Source: Onstottus_B sp035558335
Lineage (GTDB): Bacteria > Acidobacteriota > Blastocatellia > UBA7656
Length of the DNA stretch: 16,583 nt
Direction: 5' to 3'
Assembly: GCA_035558335.1 (NCBI GenBank)
Contig: DATMCM010000507.1
Coordinates: forward strand, 1 to 16,583
Below are positions 1 through 6,285 of the stretch, in pieces. Every line of letters starts with the position of its first letter. Positions within the stretch are counted from its first letter, which is position 1. A program made the translations under genes and the position numbers. The notes under the pieces were generated by a model, which saw only the letters and a list, made by a program, of their open reading frames with translations, made no database searches and was not told the DNA's origin.

Positions 1-396
1 GGATTCAAGCAAGCTCGACAATCGCGCAACATCGGCAGCGCTGGCGGCAAGCTCCTCTCGGGCGGTGATCAAATCCTCAAGCTCGCGCTCCGTTGCTCCG
101 ATGCTGCTTGCGGCGCGGCGCTCCAGGTAATCAATCTGCGATTTGAGCCACTCCATCTCTTGCTCGGCTCGGGTCAGTCCCACGAGCTCGCATTCGAGCC
201 GTTGATGCAGCTCCGGCGGACGTGTGGCTGGCGACGCGGAACGCAAATCGGCAAGGCTGATTGAGGCAAGCTGCGTGAGTTCGACGCCCGCGCTGGAAAC
301 TGCGTACTGAGGCTGTCCGGTTGCAATGCCTTTTCTTCTCACCGAACTTATCCGCAGGTGGCGATGTCGGTGCCTGTGTTCTCGCGGACGCCTCAC
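1..396 (-). CDS. Partial coiled-coil protein of unknown function, C-terminus beyond left edge
   Basis: The minus-strand frame is open from about 515 to the window edge without a stop. No ATG precedes the body, so I place the start at the GTG at 396-394. This GTG overlaps the TGA of the upstream gene as GTGA and has a GAGGG purine tract about 7 nt before it, which suggests translational coupling. The first 20 residues are Arg/His-rich (REHRHRHRHLR). From about residue 65 the chain becomes a Glu/Leu/Arg-rich amphipathic helix (ELHQRLE, LTRAEQEMEWLKSQIDYLER, ERELEDLITAREELAA) typical of a coiled coil. I see no enzyme motif and do not recognise the family. The reading frame is well supported by length and composition. 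The start is less certain, and the C-terminal part is missing. Confidence 0.6.
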   Translation of the reverse strand, partial: MRRPREHRHRHRHLRISSVRRKGIATGQPQYAVSSAGVELTQLASISLADLRSASPATRPPELHQRLECELVGLTRAEQEMEWLKSQIDYLERRAASSIGATERELEDLITAREELAASAADVARLSSLLES

Positions 397-635
397 CGAT
401 CGGCCCTCGCGTTCTTCAAACGCCTTGCCTGCTGTCTTCGAAAGCGCCTTAGCGCTTTGCGCACTTGAAGCGACTCGAATACGACCGTCTCGATCTCTCG
501 CGATCTGATGCCGGAATCGTTAACCGCCGGGCTGTTCTGGTCGGCGTCAGCAAGCACGATTCGTCTGATCGCATGAATCTTGGCTTCGGCGAGACGCTCG
601 AGATTCGCGGTGTTCTTATCAAGCTTCTTGGACAT
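393..635 (-). CDS. Small basic hypothetical protein (80 aa)
   Basis: An 80-residue protein starting MSKKLDKNTANLERL and ending KNARADR. An upstream in-frame ATG at 668 would add 11 residues. I prefer 635 because CGAGGA lies about 4 nt before it and no comparable ribosome binding site precedes 668. The protein is strongly basic, predicted helical (RKALRRFRRQQARRLKNAR), and has no signal peptide or membrane segment. Its stop overlaps the GTG start of the coiled-coil gene by 4 nt, so the two are probably one operon. The function is not recognised. An 11-bp periodic repeat array lies 67-109 bp upstream. Confidence 0.55.
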   Translation of the reverse strand: MSKKLDKNTANLERLAEAKIHAIRRIVLADADQNSPAVNDSGIRSREIETVVFESLQVRKALRRFRRQQARRLKNARADR

Positions 636-701
636 CGGGTCCTCGGGGTGGATTTCCTGCCGGGGCAACCGTCCTGCTGAGAGTCAATATAACCGCAAGT
701 G

Positions 702-741
702 ATTATCACCACGTTACTTGCTGGTTAATTCTTGGTTAAAT
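702..741 (+). promoter_or_regulatory. 11-bp periodic Pho-box-like direct repeats, array A
   Basis: Heptamers at 713-719 (GTTACTT), 724-730 (GTTAATT) and 735-741 (GTTAAAT) start exactly 11 bp apart. A weaker copy, ATTATCA, lies at 702-708 in the same phase. Such head-to-tail TTAA/TTAC cores with an 11-bp period are typical of OmpR/PhoB-family response-regulator sites. The array lies between the divergent 635 (minus) and 988 (plus) genes, so its target is ambiguous. No clear -10 element follows. Confidence 0.45.
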
Positions 742-752
742 TCGAATCTTCA

Positions 753-876
753 ACCACAAAGATACAGAGCCACTAAGACTTCACCACAAAGACACAAAGA
801 GCTTCCTGCGTCTTTGTTTCTTCTCTTCTTCGTGTCTTTGTGCCTTTGTGGTTTGTTCGTGCCTTTGTGGTTTGTT
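753..876. repeat. Intergenic inverted and direct repeat rich in CTTTGTG
   Basis: Positions 783-800 are the reverse complement of 835-852 with one mismatch in 18, giving a long hairpin with a 34-nt loop. A further degenerate left copy begins at 753 (ACCACAAAGATAC). GTGCCTTTGTGGTTTGTT occurs twice as a direct repeat at 840-857 and 859-876. The stretch has no coding potential. A related single arm occurs at 1978-2003, so this looks like a dispersed, probably RNA-structured intergenic repeat. Confidence 0.7.
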
Positions 877-900
877 TAACGCGTTAAATCTTTCTTAAAT
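875..900 (+). promoter_or_regulatory. Pho-box-like repeat pair with overlapping palindrome, array B
   Basis: GTTAAAT at 883-889 and CTTAAAT at 894-900 are spaced 11 bp apart, as in array A. The 14-bp perfect palindrome TTTAACGCGTTAAA (875-888) overlaps the first copy. The array lies 88-113 bp upstream of the 988 gene. A possible -10, TAGAAT, at 927-932 is farther away than expected for a Pho promoter, so promoter function is tentative. Confidence 0.4.
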
Positions 901-987
901 TCCAACCGGATCGCCTTGCAGCGTGATAGAATCGGCGCCTCAAACGCCCCCGGCAACCTAGACTTCGCGAAATGGAGATGACCAAAA

Positions 988-1473
988 ATGGCTAAGGTAG
1001 CCTTTGCCGCTATCGAGATAGTCGGCTGCGACCCCGAGATGGTCAAGCGAGCTTCAAAGAGTAACAAGTTGTTCGTGTTTCCCTTCTCTCTGTCGGCTAA
1101 ACCGAAAGAAGAGTGGGAGGACGTATTCGAGCACATATGGGACTCGAGCCGGAAGAAGTCGTCGGCGCGAAAGACCCGGGCGAGTGTTCGAAAAGGAGAG
1201 ATTCTCGTTCAGTGCGCGCTGAGCGATATAAAGCTCGCATTCGGCGAAGTGAAGCAATGCGTCATTGAGGCGAACAGTCGATACGTCGAGGAGATGGAGG
1301 AAAAGGCGAAGAAGAGCGCTAAGAAGAAGCAGAAAGAAGAAGCGGAGAAACTATCGATGCTGAGCGCTGTCCGCGAGGCGCTCGACGGAATCGATTTGTC
1401 CTCGGCCCCAGTTGAAGGCGCGACGGCTAAACCGAAGAAGCCGAAAAAGGGGCCCACCCCCGCCGAAGAATAG
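988..1473 (+). CDS. Hypothetical Lys-rich protein (161 aa)
   Basis: The start is ATG 988, with GGAG about 11 nt upstream. The N-terminal ~105 residues look globular (MAKVAFAAIEIVGCDPEM, then a segment LFVFPFSLS and a DIKLAFGEVKQCVIEAN helix). Residues about 108-125 are a very Lys/Glu-rich helix (EEMEEKAKKSAKKKQKEEAE), and the tail is Lys/Pro-rich (AKPKKPKKGPTPAEE). There is no signal peptide or membrane segment and I do not recognise the family. The acid/base pattern suggests a cytoplasmic nucleic-acid- or protein-associated factor, but nothing shows this directly. It is a single gene between repeat-rich regions, with a hairpin 54 nt after its stop and two 11-bp periodic arrays upstream. Confidence 0.75.
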   Translation: MAKVAFAAIEIVGCDPEMVKRASKSNKLFVFPFSLSAKPKEEWEDVFEHIWDSSRKKSSARKTRASVRKGEILVQCALSDIKLAFGEVKQCVIEANSRYVEEMEEKAKKSAKKKQKEEAEKLSMLSAVREALDGIDLSSAPVEGATAKPKKPKKGPTPAEE

Positions 1474-1526
1474 ACGGATCGCTTTGGTGCCTCGGATGTT
1501 GCCGGGGAAAATGACGTAGACAAGTA

Positions 1527-1552
1527 GAGAGCGGAGATCAATCTCCGCTCTC
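1527..1552 (+). terminator. Perfect 12-bp hairpin downstream of the 988 gene
   Basis: GAGAGCGGAGAT and ATCTCCGCTCTC are perfect inverted repeats separated by CA. The hairpin lies 54 nt after the stop codon. No U-tract follows (CATCTAGAG), so it may be a stability hairpin or a factor-dependent terminator rather than a classical intrinsic terminator. Confidence 0.5.
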
Positions 1553-1608
1553 ATCTAGAGTGCATGGCAACTCATCGAGGGAGTATTGGCGCGCAGGGAC
1601 TCGCGCGT

Positions 1609-1636
1609 GGCGAACAACGAGTTGAGCTTGTTCGCC
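1609..1636. repeat. 9-bp perfect inverted repeat
   Basis: GGCGAACAA (1609-1617) and TTGTTCGCC (1628-1636) flank a 10-nt loop. This hairpin immediately precedes the longer inverted repeat at 1643-1744 and may belong to the same element. Confidence 0.5.
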
Positions 1637-1642
1637 CTGGCT

Positions 1643-1744
1643 GTAGGGGCCGGACTCGTCCCTGTCCGGCAAACGTTCCTCTCGTCGCGAAGGTTGACCC
1701 AATCGCCTTTCGCGCTCCAGACAGGGACTAGTCCCGCCCCCCAC
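1643..1744. repeat. REP/MITE-like inverted repeat element (~100 bp)
   Basis: The left arm at 1643-1666 (core ACTCGTCCCTGTC) and the right arm at about 1720-1744 (core GACAGGGACTAGTCCC) are near-perfect inverted copies with G-rich/C-rich outer ends (GTAGGGGCC and GCCCCCCAC). They enclose about 53 bp. The element lies in non-coding DNA and carries no transposase. It resembles short palindromic dispersed elements, but only one copy lies in this window. Confidence 0.6.
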
Positions 1745-2104
1745 AAACATCGAACTCATCTCGCCCAGGTTGGCTTCGTTAGCTTCCGAGCCGGACGCGA
1801 CTGCCGGGATCAGTCACAAATCAAACTGCCGGGCCACCCACATCTTCCAGAAGATGAATGGCCCCTGTCGCGTCCCCTGGGACGCCGGCCAGGACTATGG
1901 TAGTGGGATGTGCTGAAATCGAGGTGAAGTCTTCTTGAACCTTATGTGAATCTTCGCCAGGGCGGCGGAAAGAATTCCACCACAAGGACACAAAGACACA
2001 AAGCTTCACCAAATCGGTGAATAGATCAGTTGAGCGCTCCGTGTCTGCTTCGAGTATTGGCGGCTAAACGGCTCAAACCTGCCGCTCGCGAATTCTCCGC
2101 GCCG
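1745..2104. other. Gene-free stretch
   Basis: I see no convincing gene here. Short open frames on both strands lack ribosome binding sites and recognisable motifs. The only structured item is the CACAAAG-type repeat arm at 1978-2003. Confidence 0.5.
1978..2003. repeat. Single arm of the CACAAAG-type intergenic repeat
   Basis: The run CCACCACAAGGACACAAAG continues with ACACAAAG and matches the left arms at 753 and 783. The matching right arm is absent, so this is probably a degenerate or solo copy. Confidence 0.55.
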
Positions 2105-2133
2105 ATTAATCAAGATTTAACCGGCGGTTCACA
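2105..2133 (+). promoter_or_regulatory. 11-bp periodic Pho-box-like repeats upstream of the GT21 gene, array C
   Basis: ATTAATC (2105-2111), TTTAACC (2116-2122) and GTTCACA (2127-2133) start 11 bp apart. TTTAA and GTTCACA elements also occur in the array upstream of the TonB receptor. The array ends 65 bp before the glycosyltransferase start. A weak -10 candidate, TAACTC, is at 2140-2145. Confidence 0.5.
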
Positions 2134-2198
2134 GTGGCCTAACTCTCCCGTGCTAATGCTTACCTTCAGCAATGCCCCCCTTAGGAGGCTCAAGCGTG

Positions 2199-3413
2199 AT
2201 GCTTGCACTGATACTTGGAGCCGCGTGTCTCGTCGGTCTTCTTCTGAACGCCATACAGGTGTTGTCGGGTTGGCGACTGATGAGGAGCGGCCAGTCAGCC
2301 GGGAAGCGGGGCCATAGCAGCCTGGCGCACGGCGATCCTTACTTGTCGATCCTTAAACCTGTTTGCGGCTTAGACGATGAACTCGAAGAGAATTTGGCGT
2401 CGTTCGCTGCGTTGACCGGGATCTCTTGCGAAGTGATCGTGTCGATTTCAGATCCGAATGACCCTGCTATTCAGATCGTAGATGCGGTGACTCGGCGTTT
2501 CCCCGACGCGCCTTTCTCAGTGGTGGTTGGCGGAGCTACGCCTTCGGTTGCAAATCCGAAGGTCGAACGGCTGATTGCTGCACTCCGAATCGCGCGCGGC
2601 GAAATCGTGCTGATCTCGGACTCCAACGTCCGAGTATCAGCCGGAGACATAGCACCTACAATCGCGCTGTTCGAGGACCGCAGCGTGGGCTGCGTGTCGA
2701 ATCCGGTTGTCGCACAAGGCGCCGTATCTTTCGGCTCGATCCTCGAGAGCCTGCACCTCCTGACCTTCGTCGCTCCGGGAAGCCTACTTGCCGACGCGGC
2801 CGACATCACTTGCGTGATGGGGAAGTCGATGGCGATCAGGCGCGAGGCGTTGGAAAGAATCGGCGGGTTTGAGTCCTTCGCTGGTGTGCTCGCCGAGGAT
2901 CAGGCGATGGCACTTGCGATTCGAAACGCGGGATATCGAATCAAGCTTGCGCCGATCTTTGTGCGCAACATAACGGTTTCACGTTCCCTTGGTGATGCTG
3001 TCGCTCGCCAGAGTCGCTGGGGCAAGATTCGCTATGCCTTCTCGAAATGGACCTACACGGCCGAATTTCTGGTGAATCCGTTTCCTCTCGCGCTGCTTGC
3101 CTGCGTCGCCGGCGCTGTAGATGGTCCTCGTCTCGATGCTTGCTTTGTTGTGGCGACAGCCGTGATGGGCCTTCGACTCATCACCGCGCATGCGTTGTCG
3201 CTGATAACTGGAACAATCGTTCCCTGGCGTCGTCTGTTGCTGGTCCCGGTGCAGGATATTCTTCAGTTCGCAATTCAGTTTGTGCCGTTTGTTTCAAATG
3301 AAGTAGTTTGGCGTGGACATCGAGCGAGGATCGGACCCGGAACGGTGATGATGGCCTCGAAGCGCGAGGAACGATCTGCCGTTCCCGCGCCTCTCGAGGA
3401 AAGACCTGCGTGA
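2199..3413 (+). CDS. GT21 family glycosyltransferase (ceramide glucosyltransferase/HpnI-like)
   Basis: Probably an inner-membrane family 2-fold glycosyltransferase that moves a sugar from a nucleotide sugar to a lipid acceptor (ceramide, diacylglycerol or a hopanoid). An N-terminal membrane helix (about residues 2-25) is followed by the GT21 signature: LKPVCGLDDELEENL near 52, SDPNDPA at 84-90, ISDSNVRV with D141 as the metal-binding Asp, LAEDQAM near 231-237, and RQSRW at 270-274 (the QxxRW equivalent). The C-terminal part has further hydrophobic segments (about 295-370). I choose ATG 2199 because AGGAGG lies at 2183-2188. GTG 2196 is an equally good alternative with a 7-nt spacer. An in-frame ATG at 2172 lies upstream of that ribosome binding site and is unlikely. 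The gene converges with the EEP hydrolase. GT21 also includes processive diacylglycerol glycosyltransferases of rhizobia, so the acceptor is open. Confidence 0.85.
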   Translation: MLALILGAACLVGLLLNAIQVLSGWRLMRSGQSAGKRGHSSLAHGDPYLSILKPVCGLDDELEENLASFAALTGISCEVIVSISDPNDPAIQIVDAVTRRFPDAPFSVVVGGATPSVANPKVERLIAALRIARGEIVLISDSNVRVSAGDIAPTIALFEDRSVGCVSNPVVAQGAVSFGSILESLHLLTFVAPGSLLADAADITCVMGKSMAIRREALERIGGFESFAGVLAEDQAMALAIRNAGYRIKLAPIFVRNITVSRSLGDAVARQSRWGKIRYAFSKWTYTAEFLVNPFPLALLACVAGAVDGPRLDACFVVATAVMGLRLITAHALSLITGTIVPWRRLLLVPVQDILQFAIQFVPFVSNEVVWRGHRARIGPGTVMMASKREERSAVPAPLEERPA

Positions 3414-3428
3414 GAAATGCGCGGCCGG

Positions 3429-4298
3429 TCAGTCGTTCAGTCTAAACTCTCCGTACACCGGATAGTGATCTGAATAAGTGAATTCGCGAAGCACCTCGTA
3501 GCGCTCGACCTCCCAGTGTTCAGAACACAGAATGTAGTCGAGCGTTCGATTCGGTAAGCCGGTCGGATAGGTATAGAACCTATCGCTGTCCTCGTGGGGA
3601 ACCATATTCAAACCTGCGTCCAACAGGATCTTGAACGTATCGTCATTCTTGTAGCTGTTGACATCCCGCTCGCCCGCCAAAAAACCTGTCTTGCGGCAAC
3701 CGGGAGGCACCGTGTTGAAGTCCCCCATAAACAGAATTGGAACATCTCCGAGCCGGCGTATCTCGCCCGCTATGCTTCTAGCTTGTTGTGCCCTGTCTTT
3801 TGGGTTGTAAGGGTGCAAATGTGTGTTCCCAACGCACACCGCCCGCGAGCCCATGTAAAACGGCGCCAGCGTAAAACCGCACGCGGCGAGAAAGTAGACC
3901 TTTCCCGGCAGCAGGTAGTTGATCTGATGGCCGTTTAGCATCTGGAGCTGGCTGAGCAGCAAGTTTTCATACCGGTAACCCGCGAACCCGACGCCGTGCG
4001 GTATCGCGGATCGAAATCCGCTGATCACTCGGTAGTGGTCCCGTTGCCGAAACTTGCCCAGGATTCGATCGCCAAAGCCCAGCACACCGTTAAATACCTC
4101 CTGCAGACCAACCACGTCGAAGCGATGATTATTACGATTGATCCACTCGGCGATAAAGTACGTGTAGGCCCTGGTGTCGTTTAGTAGCTCGATCCGTTCG
4201 GCTTCTTCCATCGACGCCTGTGAAAGTAGATAAGAGAGCTTTGGCCCCTGGCCGCGGTGTGTATTGATCGTGACGCACTTGAGAATCAACGGAGTCAC
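3429..4298 (-). CDS. Endonuclease/exonuclease/phosphatase (EEP) fold hydrolase
   Basis: A 289-aa metal-dependent phosphodiesterase of the DNase I/sphingomyelinase fold. All family motifs are visible: N12 in VTINTHRG, E67 in VVGLQEV, H160 in GNTHLHP, D193 and N195 in MGDFNT, D254 in LDYIL, and D277-H278 in SDHYPVYGE. The substrate cannot be read from sequence: members cut DNA, sphingomyelin or inositol phosphates. Its place between two glycolipid glycosyltransferases makes a lipid phosphodiesterase that releases diacylglycerol or ceramide an attractive guess. There is no clear signal peptide. The start is GTG 4298; the frame is closed by a stop shortly upstream, and the ribosome binding site is weak. 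It converges with the GT21 gene (15-bp gap) and diverges from the GT28 gene. Confidence 0.85.
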   Translation of the reverse strand: MTPLILKCVTINTHRGQGPKLSYLLSQASMEEAERIELLNDTRAYTYFIAEWINRNNHRFDVVGLQEVFNGVLGFGDRILGKFRQRDHYRVISGFRSAIPHGVGFAGYRYENLLLSQLQMLNGHQINYLLPGKVYFLAACGFTLAPFYMGSRAVCVGNTHLHPYNPKDRAQQARSIAGEIRRLGDVPILFMGDFNTVPPGCRKTGFLAGERDVNSYKNDDTFKILLDAGLNMVPHEDSDRFYTYPTGLPNRTLDYILCSEHWEVERYEVLREFTYSDHYPVYGEFRLND

Positions 4299-4360
4299 TG
4301 AAGATGTGCGAATTGACTAAGCCTGCATCACCAAAGCTATCACTAGCGGGCCGCGCTAAC

Positions 4361-4389
4361 GTTAACTTGTGCTTAACTGATTGTTAAAT
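4361..4389. promoter_or_regulatory. 11-bp periodic Pho-box-like repeats in the EEP/GT28 divergent region, array D
   Basis: GTTAACT (4361-4367), CTTAACT (4372-4378) and GTTAAAT (4383-4389) are three near-identical heptamers with exact 11-bp spacing, the cleanest array in the window. It lies 62 bp upstream of the minus-strand hydrolase start and 196 bp upstream of the GT28 start, so it could serve either. The core resembles the TTAAC-type PhoP/PhoB boxes of Bacillus and cyanobacteria. Confidence 0.55.
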
Positions 4390-4585
4390 TCAGAAGCGTT
4401 CAGGCTGCCACCCCAGTGTCTAAAACCCGCGAGAGCAGCCACAAACCTCGTGAATGATTTGGATGTCCGCGTGTCGGCTGATCGGAGTTGCGGAGCCTTC
4501 AGAGAAGATCAACCCTCCTTACGGGACTTGGTACTTTGTGATATATGGTCAGACGTTATTTGTAGCCTCGAGTAGCGTCGCCGTT

Positions 4586-5725
4586 ATGCTGGAGAAAGTC
4601 CTATTGCTCTCCGCTTCATCTGGTGCTGGCCACGTCCGCGCCGCCCAGGCCATCGAAAAGGCATTCAAAGAAGCCAACGATGAAGCTGGCTTTGTGCGCG
4701 AGGTCCGCCACGTTGACACCCTCGAATTCACCAACCGAGTGTTCCGCCATCTTTACTCCAAAGCTTACATTGACGTCGTCAATAAACTACCGGAAGTATC
4801 CGGCTGGCTTTATGACAAGCTCGACAAGCCGTGGGAGAATGAACGGCGCCGGCTCGCGCTCGACAAGCTAAACACACGGCCGTTTGTGAAACTGCTTCGC
4901 GAATACCAACCCGATGTGATCATCTGCACCCACTTCTTGCCTGCCGAGATTGTTTCGTGGCTCAAAGCCAGGGAGCGCATTGCCTGTCGCCAGGCAATTA
5001 TCGTCACTGACTTTGACGTTCATGCGATGTGGCTTTGTCATCATTACGAGCAATACTTTGTAGCGATCGACGAAGCGCGCGCCTACCTCGAAGCTCTGGC
5101 CATTCCAGGCAACAAGATCACTGTCAGCGGCATACCGATTGACCCGGTGTTCGCCTTGCGCCGAGACAAGGGGGAAATGCGTCGTAAACATGGACTTGCT
5201 CCGGACCGAACGACGATTCTATTGTCCGCCGGCGGATTTGGGGTCGGCTCATTAGAACATCTGATAACCTCGCTCGTCCCTCTGCAGACTCCAGCTCAAA
5301 TAGTGGCCATCTCTGGTCGCAATGAGGATTTGAAGGAGCGAGTATCCCAACTAGCAGCGCGCATCAACGCTGATACGAGATTGATGGTGAAACCCGTAGG
5401 CTACACACAGGAGATGGACGAGCTGATGAGTGCGTCTGACCTGGTAGTGGGCAAACCGGGCGGTCTGACAACGTCGGAAGCGTTAGCAAAAGGACTGGTG
5501 TTAGTCATAGCCAATCCGATTCCGGGTCAGGAGGAACGCAACTCTGATCACTTGCTCGAGGCGGGAGCGGCGATTCGCTGCAATAACATGCCAACGCTTG
5601 CTTACAAGGTCGATCGGCTGCTTGGTGATCCGGTGCGTTTTGCCGCAATGCAAAAGAATGCATCCGCGATGGGGCGGCCGCACGCGGCGCGTGACATAGT
5701 TCAAAAGTTGTTTGAGTTGAGATAA
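4586..5725 (+). CDS. GT28 MGDG synthase/UgtP-like diacylglycerol glycosyltransferase
   Basis: A 379-aa GT-B glycosyltransferase related to plant monogalactosyldiacylglycerol synthase and Bacillus UgtP. It probably glycosylates diacylglycerol at the cytoplasmic membrane. Visible motifs: the acceptor-side loop SASSGAGH at 9-16, ICTHFLPAE near 113-121, TDFDVH at 141-146, the sugar-nucleotide core LLSAGGFGVG at 213-221, and the donor-binding KPGGLTTSEA at 290-299 with NPIPGQEERN near 310-319. There is no transmembrane helix, as usual for peripheral members of the family. The open frame extends to an ATG at 4454, but the extra 44 residues match nothing in the family. Homologous sequence begins at MLEKVLLLSASSG, so 4586 is preferred, although its ribosome binding site is weak. 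Sugar specificity is unknown. Confidence 0.88.
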   Translation: MLEKVLLLSASSGAGHVRAAQAIEKAFKEANDEAGFVREVRHVDTLEFTNRVFRHLYSKAYIDVVNKLPEVSGWLYDKLDKPWENERRRLALDKLNTRPFVKLLREYQPDVIICTHFLPAEIVSWLKARERIACRQAIIVTDFDVHAMWLCHHYEQYFVAIDEARAYLEALAIPGNKITVSGIPIDPVFALRRDKGEMRRKHGLAPDRTTILLSAGGFGVGSLEHLITSLVPLQTPAQIVAISGRNEDLKERVSQLAARINADTRLMVKPVGYTQEMDELMSASDLVVGKPGGLTTSEALAKGLVLVIANPIPGQEERNSDHLLEAGAAIRCNNMPTLAYKVDRLLGDPVRFAAMQKNASAMGRPHAARDIVQKLFELR

Positions 5726-5812
5726 GGAAGACTCAAGGAGTACAACTCGGCGTATTCTCTGCATGTGTGTGAGCACGAGGTTCCGAAGACCTGCCAACTT
5801 TGAGTCTCGCCC

Positions 5813-5844
5813 TTGACTCTGGAGTCAGCTCCACGGTGTAAACT
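5813..5844 (+). promoter_or_regulatory. MerR-type promoter with 20-bp spacer
   Basis: TTGACT (-35, 5813-5818) and TAAACT (-10, 5839-5844) are separated by 20 bp instead of 17. Between them lies the dyad TGGAG-TCAG-CTCCA. The overlong spacer with a central dyad is the hallmark of MerR-family promoters, and the order TTGACTCTGGAGTC closely resembles the E. coli zntA promoter. The predicted transcription start falls at about 5851, on or next to the start codon. Confidence 0.75.
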
Positions 5845-5850
5845 TATCCC

Positions 5851-6285
5851 GTGACGCGATCCGTGCTTCGCATTGGTGAGGTAGCCCAGCGCGCTGGCGT
5901 AAGCGTTGACACGATTCGCTATTACGAAAAGCGAAACTTGTTGCCTCGAGCGCCGCGTTCTGGGGGCGGCTTCCGTCTCTTCGTAGTGGAGACTATAGAT
6001 CGTGTGCGATTCATCAAACAGGCGCAGGAGATGGGGTTTTCGCTTGATGAGATTAGAGCACTGCTATCCGGCGGCGGTGCCGGTGAGTGCCGGCAGATGC
6101 GGGATTTGCTCGAGGCAAAGCTGCAAGGAATTAGCCAACGGATGAACGCGCTGCGTGCATTTGCCCGCACTCTCAACAGACATCTGCGAGCGTGCGAGGA
6201 CGAGCTCAAGCGACGGGGCGCGGCCGCAAAGTGTCCTGTCATAGTTGAGATCGACCAGACGGCCAAACTAGAGGTAAGGAAATGA
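5851..6285 (+). CDS. MerR-family metal- or thiol-sensing transcriptional regulator
   Basis: A 144-aa regulator. The N-terminal winged helix-turn-helix is LRIGEVAQRAGVSVDTIRYYEKRNLL (6-31), followed by the second wing helix and a dimerisation helix at about 81-113. Cys80, Cys115 and Cys128 occupy the three positions used by MerR for Hg(II) (82, 117, 126 in Tn501 MerR); the 35-residue gap between the first two is identical, and the last (AKCPVI) resembles the MerR metal loop. A soft-metal or thiol effector is therefore likely; which one is unknown. The promoter sits directly upstream, suggesting autoregulation. GTG 5851 gives a leaderless message; GTG 5863 (MLRIGEV) is an alternative start. The stop overlaps the next start as ATGA, giving a coupled operon with the putative selenoprotein. 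Confidence 0.9.
   Translation: MTRSVLRIGEVAQRAGVSVDTIRYYEKRNLLPRAPRSGGGFRLFVVETIDRVRFIKQAQEMGFSLDEIRALLSGGGAGECRQMRDLLEAKLQGISQRMNALRAFARTLNRHLRACEDELKRRGAAAKCPVIVEIDQTAKLEVRK

Noticed and set aside
1586..1903. 105-aa plus-strand ORF
   Set aside because: It spans the inverted repeat element; its protein is encoded by the palindrome arms and has no family features.
1821..2012. 63-aa minus-strand ORF
   Set aside because: No ribosome binding site, starts inside a CACAAAG repeat arm and matches no known motif. A decayed gene fragment cannot be excluded.
4454..4585. N-terminal extension of the GT28 enzyme
   Set aside because: The 44 extra residues do not resemble the family, whose N-terminus aligns with MLEKVLLLSASSGAGH.
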